DNA from: Oscarella lobularis
Taxonomy: Eukaryota > Porifera > Homoscleromorpha > Homosclerophorida > Oscarellidae
Direction of reading: 5' to 3'
DNA length: 64,000 nt
NCBI RefSeq assembly: GCF_947507565.1
Contig: NC_089175.1
Location: 7,057,733-7,121,732, forward strand
Positions 47,283-60,500 of the stretch are shown in pieces. Within the stretch, counting starts at the first letter, position 1. Each line of letters starts with the position of its first letter. The notes beneath the pieces were generated by a model. That model made no database searches, had not been told where the DNA came from, and was given only the letters and a program-made list of their open reading frames with translations. Made by a program: the position numbers and the translations under genes.

Positions 47283-48584
47283 TGTCGAGAAGAAAAATCG
47301 GTTCGAGAGAATGGAAGCGAGTGCGTCAAGGACGAAATATCACAACGCGAGTCTATATTAGGAGAACAATGATTATTGATCTAAACCGAAATCGTTCTTT
47401 GCCAAGGCGGCAACCTTTGCAGGACGACACAATCACGCCGGCGACGGCTGAAACGGCTCGAACGGGAATGCGATCACGTTACGGCTCCACAGCTGAGACA
47501 AAGGTCAAAACATCACGCGACAGGAATTATGCAAATACTTTTTTTGATAAACATTGAGCCACAGCCTTAAAGCAGTAGAGAATTACTTCATTTTCAAAAT
47601 TCATTTTGAGCAATCGTCGGCAGTATCAACAAGAGAAGTTGCCTTCTCTATTCCGTTTTTCTATAAGAAGTGAAATGCGCATATTTTCAAATAGGAAACA
47701 TTTTTTCTACAAGTACTATTTGAGGCCACTTCTTGTATTTTCCCGCAACGGTTCTCGTGCTTCGTTTAGCCTGATCGTCACCGTGTCTCCGCTCATTAAT
47801 CCCTTCTCCACATCGTTTACAGCGCAATATGCCGTCTTTTTGCACAAATAGAGAGATACGTGTAGCTCATTGATTCTACTGTATGCATCATTTTACCTGA
47901 GAATCCATTTTCATTTTAGGATTTCCAAAATCAATTTTTTCCGTAGACAAAATTTGATTCAAAACAGTCCCCAAATTGGAATTCAATCACAGCCTGGACA
48001 ATAATTTTAAAAAGGCAATTTTCTCCTTCACACTGAGACTCACTTTAGCTCCGGCTTGTCGGAGCTCCCGAAGAGTGCGCTCGAAGAACCGAAAAGTTGT
48101 TCTCCCAGTATCTAGGGATCGATGGCTGAACTGATTCGTTCTCGTTTAGGTCTTGTATCTCTGTTCTTTCCTTGTACCTCTTCGCAGTCGAAAGAACAAT
48201 AAATTAGCACTTCAATCTCTCCGCGGAGCATGAGTAGGGCGCGATTCCGTTCCGTCGAAAGCGACCGGTGGCAAACTGATGGATATCACTAGCGTGCGCT
48301 ACATCAAAGCTGAAAAATATGATGAGGGCAAAAAATGCGCAATTACATTCAAAAATCATGCATAAAACGGATAATGGGAAAATGACATAAGTCCGGTAAG
48401 ACAAAATCGAAAGTAAAAATAATAAAAAATATAAGAAAGGGTAAAGTGTAGATATCACAAAATGCTTTTCAGCGCAAATCAATAAACAAACCGAGCAAAA
48501 ACAAAGCAAAAAATATCCACTAAAACACATGCCAACCTGTAGGACACGCACTTACAGTAACATTCATAATCAGGCTTGTTCTTA
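47283..48584. other. Intergenic between gene F and the giant receptor
   Basis: The likely gene F promoter and the 3' untranslated region of the giant gene. It is duplicated at 31.17-32.52 kb. Minus-strand sequence downstream of the stop is AT-rich, and I found no clear polyadenylation hexamer. No gene. Confidence 0.45.
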
Positions 48585-51500
48585 CTAATCAGCCGCGTCG
48601 TACAAACCTTCGATGTCCTTTCTTTGTGAAGATGGAATTTCCGCGTACTCGTTTTCCTCGTCAGCTGCTTTCCCGCTTTCTATCTTTTCACACACTCTTT
48701 CTTCATCACTGGAAAAGATGGGCTTGTCGTTTTTGGGATCGAAAGCAGGATTGACTATGTCAACACCGCTAGTCGCTTTCATAGACGCCGGTTTTCGATC
48801 GGAGTACCTACTTATACGGTAAATTATATGGTACATTCAGAAGAAATATTCTACAATAACCTGGTCGGTTTCGTATGCTTGTTGTTCCTTTTAACAACCA
48901 CAACAACCACGATAACAATCACTAGCAACAAAACAACGCCACCTCCTGCAGCACTACCAACTATGATCCACTTTGAGGCTGCGAAGAGCAAAAATTAGGC
49001 TATAATCAAATACCTAAACTATCACTTTACCATCGGAACTAATTCGAGGACATTGGGCTGATGGCGAACAGAGCACCGTTAATGAAATCGTCGCCAATCC
49101 AGTAAGGGAAGGTTTTCCACCATCCTTCGCCGATACTTGAAGATTGTACGAGGAGTCGGCATTCGAATCCAACTCTTTAGCTAAGGATACTTCGCCAGTC
49201 AACGAGTCAATGGTGAAATAATCCTGAGTCATTTCTATGCTGTACATCACCTCTCCGTTGCTTCCTAGAAAAAAATAGCAAAGTGATACGCGCATAATTC
49301 AACAAAAAAAAACTTTACCTGAGTCGGCGTCGATTGCACTGGTGTTGACGACGCTGAAACCGCGAGGCAATCCGACAACTACGTCCGATGGAGTATATAC
49401 CTCTTTGCTGAACTTAGGCGAATTGTCGTTAACGTCACTCAAAGAAATAACGGCGGTTGTTTCAGACGTACGGAGAACTGGCTGAGTCAGACTTGCTACA
49501 ATGGAAACTGTGATTTCCCTGACATTTTCGTAATCCAACTGGACAGAATTCGCTACTTGGAGAACTCCGGAGTTGGTTATGGTAAACGCATTCGCACGGC
49601 TCCCCGATTTGAATTCCTGGCTTCTTATTGAATACATCACGTTGGTGCTAGGCTTTCCGTCAACAAGAGCTTTGACACTCAAAACAGAAGAGCCGTCGGG
49701 TGAGTTCTCTTGTAAAGTTGTGCTGTAGTGTTCTTGATTAAATAGTGGCCACTTGGCATTTGTTTTGCTCACAAAAAAGCGAACGGTCACTTGGCCATAT
49801 AGGCTCGGGTTCTGTGTATCCAGAGCTCTGATCACAAGACTGTACGTGTCCGTTACGTAATAGTTGAGCACCGCATCATCTGACAGATAGATTTCAACAG
49901 CACCGGCGGAAGAACGTTTAATCGCAAATACACGTTCGTCTTCTGATTCACTGGGCACAACTGACACAAGCTGGTATTCAATTTGGGTGCGATCTGAACC
50001 GACATCTGAATCAGTCGCTGTCAAAGACAACAGCATCGCGCCTCCTTTTGTTTGCTCTCCAACAAGAAAAGCATACTGACGCTGTTCAAATTCTGGAGCG
50101 TTATCGTTGACGTTCGTGACGGATATCCTGACCGTGGCAACAGTGACGGAACCAGGAACTTCGGACGTCTGTGCAAGAATGTTGACGTTGTACTCCTTCT
50201 GTTGCTCGTAATCTAATGCTTTGCTCAAGGAGAGCACGCCGGTTTTCGCATGTACACTGAAAGGCAAAGATTCGGCGTAGTAAAGACTGTACGAAATGCG
50301 ACTAGCATTGAGCTGAGTCGTGCGTAGAGACAAACGCGGTGTGACGGGAACAATAGACTGAACTGGAGCATCTTCGGCAAGACGTGCAACTGCTTTCGAA
50401 TTGACAAACTCAAACTTATCAGCGATAGTGACGGTCAGACGAAAGGTGCAAGATTTCGGACTTGACGTTTGATCTCGAGCTGTTACAGAAAATGTTGCCA
50501 AGTTAAACAGGCCAGACGGCTTTGGCGGAGAAGAGCGGAGAATTACGTCTGCTCCTGTCGAATCGTTCGTCACCAAATCGAAGAGGTTTCTCGATAGAGA
50601 TGTTGACTGGAAGTTCGTCAGATTGTAAGATAGTCTGCCAGCTTCACCAATATCGACGTCAGTTGCTTCCAGACTAAATAACGCCGTGCTTGCATTAGTC
50701 GTATACGGAACAGAAGTTGTTAGACTTCCTGGTATACACAGTGGAGCGTGATTGAGCGAGATGATTTTTACGTCAATCTTTTCTCTTGTGTGGCACTGAG
50801 GCTGACCGTGATCAGATGCAACGACATTTAGAATGTAAGCTTCGTCTGAAAGATTTCGACGTAGAGTAATCAATCCACTTTGGGAATCGATTTTGAACCG
50901 ATCTGAGGCCAATGCATCCAGAGAATACTTCACTCTTCCATTTGGTGAAGCTTTGCCGTCTTTATCAGTTGCACTCAATTGAACAACGTTCGTTCCTGGA
51001 GGAGCCATCTCATCGACGTCGACAGACGAGGGAAGGCCGACAAAAACGGGACAGTGTAAATTCGGTTGAGTGACGGTCAGAGATATTTGAAGATTACCGG
51101 TCAACGATGGCACGCCGCTGTCGGTGGCAGAGAGAGTAAACAAGATAACTTCGCCAACGTAGCTGCGCAATGACGCTGCCGTGGCTATAACACCCGTTTG
51201 AGCGTCAACTTTGAACAGGGAATGGCGGCCATCTGAGCTTGCAAGACTGTACGTGACACGACCGTTTTTTCCACTATCCATGTCTAAAGCGGGCTCAGAC
51301 GCGACGACAAATCCAATGGCGGCCGTCAGCGGGACAGCGACGTCGATAGACGAAGCCTTGAAGGTGGGCGAGTGTTGATTAATTCCAGCTAACTGATCAC
51401 AGCGAGGTCCGTCGTAGTGTGCAGTGCATTGACAGGTATCTGGCCCAATGCACACTCCTGTAGACACATCGCCGCAGTTATTCACCGCTGAGCAGTCGGG

Positions 51501-54500
51501 TGTATTGCAATCCTGTCCCGTCCATTTGAAATCGCAAGTGCACGTATCTAGAGCCAGACACTTTCCATGGCCTATAGATAAAAATGATACAAAACCGAAA
51601 GAAAGTCTACAGCATGAGTCGCACCTGAGCAAAACTTCTTCGCTTCGCACGAAAACTTGCTGCAGTCAGAACCCGCGTAGCCGTACTTGCAGTCACACAA
51701 ATCGACTTCGATGCAGACGCCGTTCCCAGAGCAATCGCTCTGACCAGAACACGACGCCACGCTGCAGTTCGAGCCCTTATAACTCGCGTAGCACGAACAG
51801 TACTTCTCTCCGTTCCGAGCTAAACAGGCGCCGTTTCCCGAGCAATCGCCCAACTCCGGACAATCGGTCGGCGTCGCACAGTCGACGCCGGAAAATCCAC
51901 CGGAGCAAGAGCAGATATTCGGTGCAACGCAATCACCGTTTCCAGAGCAATCTCCGACATTAGTGCACGTGGGAAACGCGCAGCTCGATCCTCCCCAACC
52001 GTCCTGGCAGACGCATTTGTCAAAGCCAACGCACGAGCCGTGATTGCTGCAGTAGCCGACGGCTTCGCACGAGTGGCGATCGCAGCTGACTCCCGCCCAG
52101 CCGTAGTCGCATTTACATTTGTCGTGATCGATGCACGCTCCACGGTTCGAGCAATCGCTGATGCGACTGCAGTTGGCTTTCTCGTTACACGACAAGCCAG
52201 TAAAGCCGACGGAGCATGCACACACATCGTGAGACTTGCATCGACCTTGAGATGGACTTGTACAGTTGGACACTCCGTAACAAGTAGCTACAGAACAATT
52301 TATTAGATATCGGTCCTCAAAAATTTATGACCTTGTCTGGGATTTGGTGGGCGCCAACAGTTAATTAAACGAGGGTTCTGAGAGAGCATGTGTGTCTCTC
52401 CAAAAATTTTCAAAGCATAATATTTTTTGTGTTTTGGAAGAGAAGAAGAAGAGTTACCTGCTCCCTTTTCTATCCCAGCTCTGAGAAATCTAACTTTAGA
52501 TCTATGAGCAGGGTGGAGCAAACAGATCTTTTCTACTTAATTAAATGCCCACTACTGAAGAATTCTCGCTACTTCACTGGTACAAACTGATACTTACATG
52601 GTTCGTCACAAAGAATACCGTCCCATCCGAAGTGACACTTGCAGAATCCAGAAACGCAATCGCCATTCAAACTACAGTTTTCACACGAGCCTAAAGCAAT
52701 TGTTCTATAAGTCATAATCGCGTCAAAGCGAGGATCAAACTAACCCAGATTACAGTCTTCTCCGAACCAACCGGGAAGACAGATGCAAGTGCTATTTACG
52801 CAGCGTCCCTTTCCAGAGCATTGCGTGGGACAGCCTAGACTCGTCCATAGGAAACTGAGGAATTTCGCAATTAGATATCATACCCGCTTGATACGATTCC
52901 TGCTGAGCCAAAGTTGTGTCATTTGTGATAGCTACGTCAAATATGCACTCCTGCAAGCGAACGCCGTCGAGACCTTGTTGTTTGCAAAGACTTTCGGCCA
53001 TCTTTAGTAAGAGGAAATAGTAAAAAGGCACGCGTACGTATGCGACCTCACCATCCTGGTAGAAGAGTCGATATCGTTGATTGAGTAGAGTGGAACGAAT
53101 CTAGGATCGGTGTAGGAGGAGTCCAACGTGTCGTCTTTGTGAAAATTCGAATGATTCCAAGACCACGTGCCATTCAAGCCGGAGCCATCAAACGACTTGG
53201 CAATTTTCCCTGCATAACACAATCACAAAAAAACCGAAAAGTGAACATTGAACATTACATGACTTAGCAAAGTCCAACACTTTCGCGGGAACGTAGGTGA
53301 CACCGTCAGATCCAACCAAGTCGTTTGTCACATTTCCGTCCATCAGTCCACACAGTCCTTCCGTTGATCGTTTGAACGATGCAACGGGAGCGAAAAGTAT
53401 GTTGATAAATTGACGCTCCATCGCTGCACTGTAGCGGACGTCAACAGACAAAGACACGCCGTTGGCAAATTGAAATGAAATCAAAGCTATGCTTTCAGGC
53501 GACGACATCAAAGATACTTCAACGTGAATTGTGTCCTTTTCCAAGCTGAGCTTAATACCGTCCGATAACGAAGTCACGATACCGTTGATTCTAAAGAGAA
53601 TACTAATGTCATACGGCTATAACGACTGACAAACCTTAGAGTAGGTAAGTCTGAAGGTTTAGGCTGGTGAAGCGTTGAAATGGCAACGACAGTTGGACCG
53701 GCTTTTATTGCAGCGGCGCCAATCAGAGACGCTCTGGCGTACTTGAAGAAACGAGTGTCCACTCCAAAGTCGTTGGCAACGCTCTTGCAATACCAAAATT
53801 CGCCAATATCAAAGAAGTCGTAGCTAAATCCTGTAAAACTACGTACGATACAACTTTCCGACGCCACAGATTTAACTTACCATCTAAAGTCTCCAAATGC
53901 GGATCTCCACCGCCTGGACGAGGCCTGGCGAACTGACAACCAGGACCAATCCACTGCTCGTCGCATACGCAGTACGGTTTTCTGTCTGCCTCACTTCCCA
54001 TCGGTATGGTGCAGATGCCGTTATCAGAACAAACTGAAACAATGACGCTGCACATAAGAAATTAGGTAGCAACTGTCAACTTACACGGCCAAGGACTGCA
54101 GTCAGGCACGTCACAGAAAGGCCCTTTCCACCCATCTGCACAAACTGGTGGCAGACCACCGCGACCTTGCTTTGATTGACAGCTACACGTGCAGTCCTGC
54201 CACACTGGTTCAAGGCCTTCGGGACACGTAGGACATCTAGAGTAAAGAGAATAAACAGTAGTCTTAGCAAGTCAGCGTGGGACCTACTTATCGTCAGGAC
54301 AAATGCATCCGCTTGGACCAAGAACTGAGTCCATGCAGTTGTTGCACTTACATCCGCACTGACACTGGCCGTCTGGTCCCCAAACGCTCGCACTGCCATC
54401 GTCGCAAGTACAATCACACTAAACAATAGAACAGACAATCCAGAATAAACATGTGGGCCAACCCATATCGCCTTACTTGGCACGTTCCATTGTTGACATA

Positions 54501-57500
54501 TGCGAGATCAAAATTCGAACAATGACATTGGCATATTTGGTGAGGCGAAGACGAATTGAAAATTTGAATCGATGCTGGGCACGGGCAGCGATGTGATCCG
54601 CTGACACCGCAAAGCGGACAAGATTTAATTCCGCTTTTGTCGCTGACGCACGAGGCGGCCCCGGGACACTCACAGGGGCAGTCCGTTTCGTTCGCCATGG
54701 GCAAACAGAGACCCGAGGTGACGTCGATAAACGAAGCCTGTTGCCACGAATCGAACACCTGCGAAGAATTGTAGTACAGCAGATCTATGAATGACATTCC
54801 TTCTATTTGATCAACTCCTGCACGAGATGACGATAGTAATTTCTAGAGAGCAACTCAAAGCCTTTCAATATCTATTGAAGACGCTAGCGTACCTCGGGAA
54901 AACGACATCCTCTAGAGCATCTGGTCGTTTCAAAGTGACCTTTCAGTGACGGAGAAATTTTCACAGTATATGAAGACTGGGGATAGAGACTGGGTGATGC
55001 TGAGAAAGCAGACGTCACTATAGCAGGTATTGATGACAGGTTGATGTGGTCCGGAGTTTTATACGACGATGGCCACGAAATTTCGAATGTGGGAGTCAAA
55101 GAAGACTCAAATATTGACGTGTACTGAGGATGATCAGTCAAATCTTGATCTCCCTTCAATTGATCCTAATAACAGAAATAGTCTACAGTTGAATTGCTTT
55201 TGCATTTCTTGAATGACAGTTACGTCTTTTATGTATTCGCTCCCAACTCCGTTTCTCCATACTGCACCCAATTTAGCATTTCCACGGGACTGAGAAAGAT
55301 ACGAAAAGATAACGCTACTAGGACCGGTCACCTGAAAAAAAAAGGCGTTCAGAGAAAACACAAAATTGCTAGTAAGCCTACGTCGTAATCAAACAAAAAC
55401 GAATACGATGCTGACAGCTTTGTTTCACCGCGAACGCAGATTGAACCGATAGAAATGCAAAAAGGCTTTGAAGGGGCAGTAACAGTTACTGCAGGCGGAG
55501 AAGATTTTCCTTTTCTGCAGGAAGAAAAGTGAGACAAGAATCGACAGAAGGAAAGCTTAATCAAACTCACGAACTCGGGAATATCTCCAAATTAGCACTG
55601 GTTCCAATATGCAAAGGTCCTTTGAATGAAAATCCGACCTTCGTTACGAAAGGCGACGTGTGGTTGGATCGGAACATCATCTCCACTTCAGGATCGTAAC
55701 TGACAAGCGTCTCAGTTGATATTACTCCTCGATCGGAATTTCCAAACTGAAAAAAAAATCAATTAGCTGAGAAAGAAAACTTAACGCTCTAAATTAAGAC
55801 TTACTTTGGTTTCCAACACTTCATGATGGAAGAACATTGTCTCGTTTGCATCGCACCATTTCATATTCCCACCACTATTTCCGCTGTTGCGTGGCGCACC
55901 TGGCGCATCACCGCCCATGTTCTCACTGCACGAAGTTCCAACACCGCTTGATGGATTGAGTTTCAAGAAGGTTACGCTGTCCCAATAAGAGTCATAGTTA
56001 TATGTAAGAATGCCAGCAGCTGGGCCACTGGGACGACCGACAATCACATTACCAGGTTTAAGATTGAGGTCCGATGGAGAAACGTTGTCAAATATGAGAA
56101 CACCTTTGATGCCCGTTCCGCCAACACCCGTAACAATCGGAGCCTTATTGACCGGAGATGATCCATTCGTCATTACTTGTAATGTTACTAACGGAGGAGG
56201 ATCATGAGGACAACTTGCTAGGGACGTATGAACGATTGTATGCGGTCCGGCACCGACAATATATTGGACTTCTTCCAAAAATCTGCTTCCATGCGCACTG
56301 ACAAAGCCTTGATTGCTGGTGTGATCCAGACGACAACTGGGCGATAACACTGACGACAAGTCCGCTCGCGACAACGCTATGACGACATCTCCGTCAGACG
56401 TTCGCCGACACTTGTAAACAGGAACAGATGACGGCAAAACTATCGTTTTCGAGGCTCCGGGAAGCTGCGGGTTGGAGGAAGCTGCAATAGCCTGAATGGC
56501 TGTCACATTCGGAACAATTTCTATAGCTGCTTCGTCGTAGATGTCTTCTAGGTCAACAGTGTCAATGAAGTCGGCGTACTTTATCGTTTCCTCTAGGTAC
56601 GCTGGAGAGGCCTTGATTAGTTGATATGCCCCCCATTTGGTCGTAGCAAGTATCTTGTCGAGTATTCCCCCACTTTGACGACTGGAAAGTATGTCGCCAG
56701 TGTACACGTCTTTCAACGACGGCGTCGTGATGTAATAATTGTAGTTGCTAGTGCCCAGTAGACGGTAGATGGTCGAGCTTCCGGGATCAACTCGTACGTC
56801 AGGGTAAAGATCGACATACTTTTGACGGCGATCGGACGACGATCCACCCGAGGATCTCTTGTCACGAAAGTCTGACTCTCCGTTAGGCAGATGACTCTGA
56901 ATTTTAGGCGCATTCGCACCGAGACCGTAGTCGGGCGTAACCCTACCATAGGGACATCGCGATTCGTCCCAATTAAGGCAAGATGACTAAAAGATGATGA
57001 TGGAAGACTGTCTGCAAAGAGTCTACTAGGCCTTACATTTGCTTCGTTGTAGCAGTGGCCGATGTCGTGACAATGCTGGCACGTTTCGTAGCTGCTTGTT
57101 GCCACAGACAAGTCGCACGGAGAGGAGCACCCAATATCCTATGCTTTAGTTATAAACTAGCAAGACCCGAATCTTTATCAATTACCTTTATTCGATCTGA
57201 ACAACCTTCTCTCCGTGGGCTGTAGCAGCTGTAGTAGAACCACGTGTTGCACTGTTGCTTATCTGGGCGACTACCTAGACCAGGAATGCAGGAGCCTTGA
57301 CTATCACACCAACCACAGCCTGGCTGGCGACTGCAGGCGTAACACGTCGTGTACAGATTGCAGTAGGTCGTCGTACAGGCGCGACCCTAAAAAGGAAAAA
57401 TAAAATGAAGACAAATACCGGTTATATACATGTCTGTTCCCTGCCTTCCAGCCAACCCGGCAAAGACATTGATTTGGCCCTACGCACGTTCCATAACCGG

Positions 57501-60500
57501 AACAGTCGTTGACGTCGTTGCAGTGAAACTTGCTGCAGTCTTTGTCATGCCATCCCTTGAAACACGAACAAGTACGAGTAGCACTGTCACACTGCCCGTG
57601 TTGCGAGCAAGCACTTGGACATTTGTCTGAATATCAAAAAAATAAACACAAATAATTTTTGAACAAAACGAATAACAACGTACCGGCTGGCATTTTGCCA
57701 CAGAAAAACGGAAGACGTGTACGGCAATCCTCGATTTCCCATCCTGCCGATGTCAATTTCAAGCAATCTCCGGATTTTCCTCCATTGACGCTTCCGTAGT
57801 CAAAGTTCGTTCCGTCGGACCACGACCATGAGTTCCCGTCGTGTCGAAGTCCAATCCACGCTTGTGCGATCGTTAGCAACGCTGGAGGCCGAGGAACAAG
57901 CCCATTCAGAAATTTTGATACGGACGCATTGTGGATAGACCCAAGCTCCGATCCTTGGACCTAAAAATGAAATGACCAATAATAAAGTGCGTCCAAGAAC
58001 GTAAACAGCTTGCTTGCCTTGCAAAAAGAATTTGCCGAAGCCCAATCCATTGCTCCTTTAACGTATAAGTAGCAAAAAAATTCCCCTTTCTCCTTTGAAG
58101 TCCATCCATACTGACACCCTAGTGACAAAATATTTTAGAAAACAAAACTCGTTTTCTTCCTCTCTCTATAGCGTACCTCCGTTATCGGTCCAAGCAGTTT
58201 CGTTCAAAACCGGTACGATGTCAGCCGCTGCCAAGTTCGAAACGTCGTCCTTATCTCTCACGCGCTTTTTGGCGGCACTCACATCCCCACTTCCCCACCA
58301 ATTTTCGACAGCATTATGATGGCCTTGATTCAAATCAGAGCCCGCTGCAAACTCGTATCGATTCGCCGGATTCGTGAAAACGTTTCCAGTGAACGATGGC
58401 CCTACGCCAACGGCATGCATTGTCCATCGTTCGTTTGGCGTTTGCCCAACATTGAGATACAAAGTGTTGTTAGAAAATTGTTGCCCAGAAATCGACGATC
58501 TGTTTCCAGTTTCCCAATAGACTGTATAACGTCCGGTATCGTTGTGAAATGTGTTGTCCACAACGCTAGTAGCGATTCTGTTGATTGACAAAGTGTCGTA
58601 AAGAACTCCAGCAGAATTGTGATTAATCTTGTTGCTGAGTATCCTCGCTCGAGGCCCTGTCGAACTGGAAGAGCCAGAAATGCTAATAGTACTACCGCCT
58701 TCTCGGTTTCGAACGATGCGATTGTCAAATACGTCAATTGAAATTGATTCATTTTGACTCGTTTCAAGATTTACGCTCACAGCTCCGCAGCTGTTGTTTG
58801 TTAGTCCGTTATTCTGAATAACGATGTTGGCATGGTCTGCTGAGATGGAAATTCCGGCGGTACAACCTTTGTATAGCGTTGTCGTAAATCGACCGTTGTT
58901 TGATATGGTGCTTCTTCTGATTATAATATCACGAATGACTGAGCCGTAGCCCCTTCTTCTGATTATAATATCACGAATGACTGAGCCGTAGCCCAAATTT
59001 CCACCATTTGTAACATTGCCATCGACTCCATTCCAACTGTTGTTTGATATCACGGAACCCTCTATCGACACGCTTGAACGGTCGTACGTACTCTGACTGA
59101 AAGCAACGCCAGACAGAGAATTCGAAGCAAAATGTCCACCGGACACAGTATGCAACACTTTAGAAGGGGAAGCTGTAAAGAATATAATTGAGTTTGATAA
59201 TTGAAATGCAAACAATTACTCTTACTGATAGAATGTTGTTGAACGTATATCAAAAAAAAGCTATCCCGCAGATCAACACTGGCGTAAGTAGACACATACG
59301 ACGAGTTGCCCTTTGTAACGTATTGAAGAGAATCGCCCAGGGACTGAATTCTTCTCCAGCTAAAAATTGTTTTGCCATCAATGACAATGTCTTTAAAATG
59401 AATTGCCAATATATCAAAAGACAATACGTGGTTTGGGTCTGCTTCAATATTGACCCTACAGTATTTATGACGATTTATTAAATTTTGTATGAATCTCAAA
59501 TAAAACGGATTCGACGCCGACAATATCCCAGATTGAGAGCAAATGTCGACAGGTGACACAATAGGGTAATTCCAAGCACTCTGCAAAAAGCCGCCACTTG
59601 TCAACGCTAGCCCGTGGCCACGGTTTTCAATAGCCGTTACTCCTTGCAATAGACTTGAAAGGGTATTAGATAATTTTAATCCTGTGCCTTCATTTAATGC
59701 TAGGTAAAGTTTGGTAATATTGGGGGCTGGCGAGTTAAGAAATTCTACGCCTGTCCAAGCGTTTTTGGTCACACTTACATCAGTGAGAAGAAGTCTATGT
59801 CCCACTACTTGAATAGCTGCAATTCTTTCCGCGTTTGCGTATCCTGCACCAGACAGGAAAACGTGGCTCATAACTGACGGCTGCTGCAAAGATTGAGAAA
59901 ATCGAACGCCGGACCAATAAAGCCACGACTGCTGCTGTTTCAGCTGAACTTGATTACTACTCGTCGAACATCTAACATGCAACGCATCGAGATAACATTT
60001 TGACTTTTGGAACACGTAGTTGACGCATTGCGCCAGCACTGATTCCGTGCCTCGGCAGATCAAATGCTTCAGCCACGTGTCTCGCGGGTACGCAGAGGAT
60101 AGCGACCTTTCGGCATGGCTGTAGCCGAGTTCTCGGCATACAACGTTTGACAAGTAGTAATTGTGATCTGTATAATACATATCTTCTTCATCCTGTAAAG
60201 AGCAAAGGGTCCCCCACGTCCCATTGTAGAATACTTCAGCAACTCCTTCGTGTGCTACTGCTCCAACGAGACGTATTTTTCCTACATTGCTTTCAACGAA
60301 CGACGAAGAACGTACAGCTAAGCTGTTTTCAACTAAGTTTATAGGCAAATTTTTCGTTCCTTGAGCAAGGAGACGACCTTCGACCATTATCCCTGTGTTG
60401 GCAGTGAATCGAAGCTCGACGCCAGCTTCGATTGTCAGTGTTTGTCCAGGAAGAACAGTGATATCGCCCACAACTGTATACGGACTACCAGACAGGGAAA

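Noticed and set aside
51448-51963. 171-codon plus-strand frame over the EGF exon
   Set aside because: Lies opposite exons with seven EGF repeats; low complexity of Ser/Arg/Asn follows from the antisense of Cys/Gly-rich codons.
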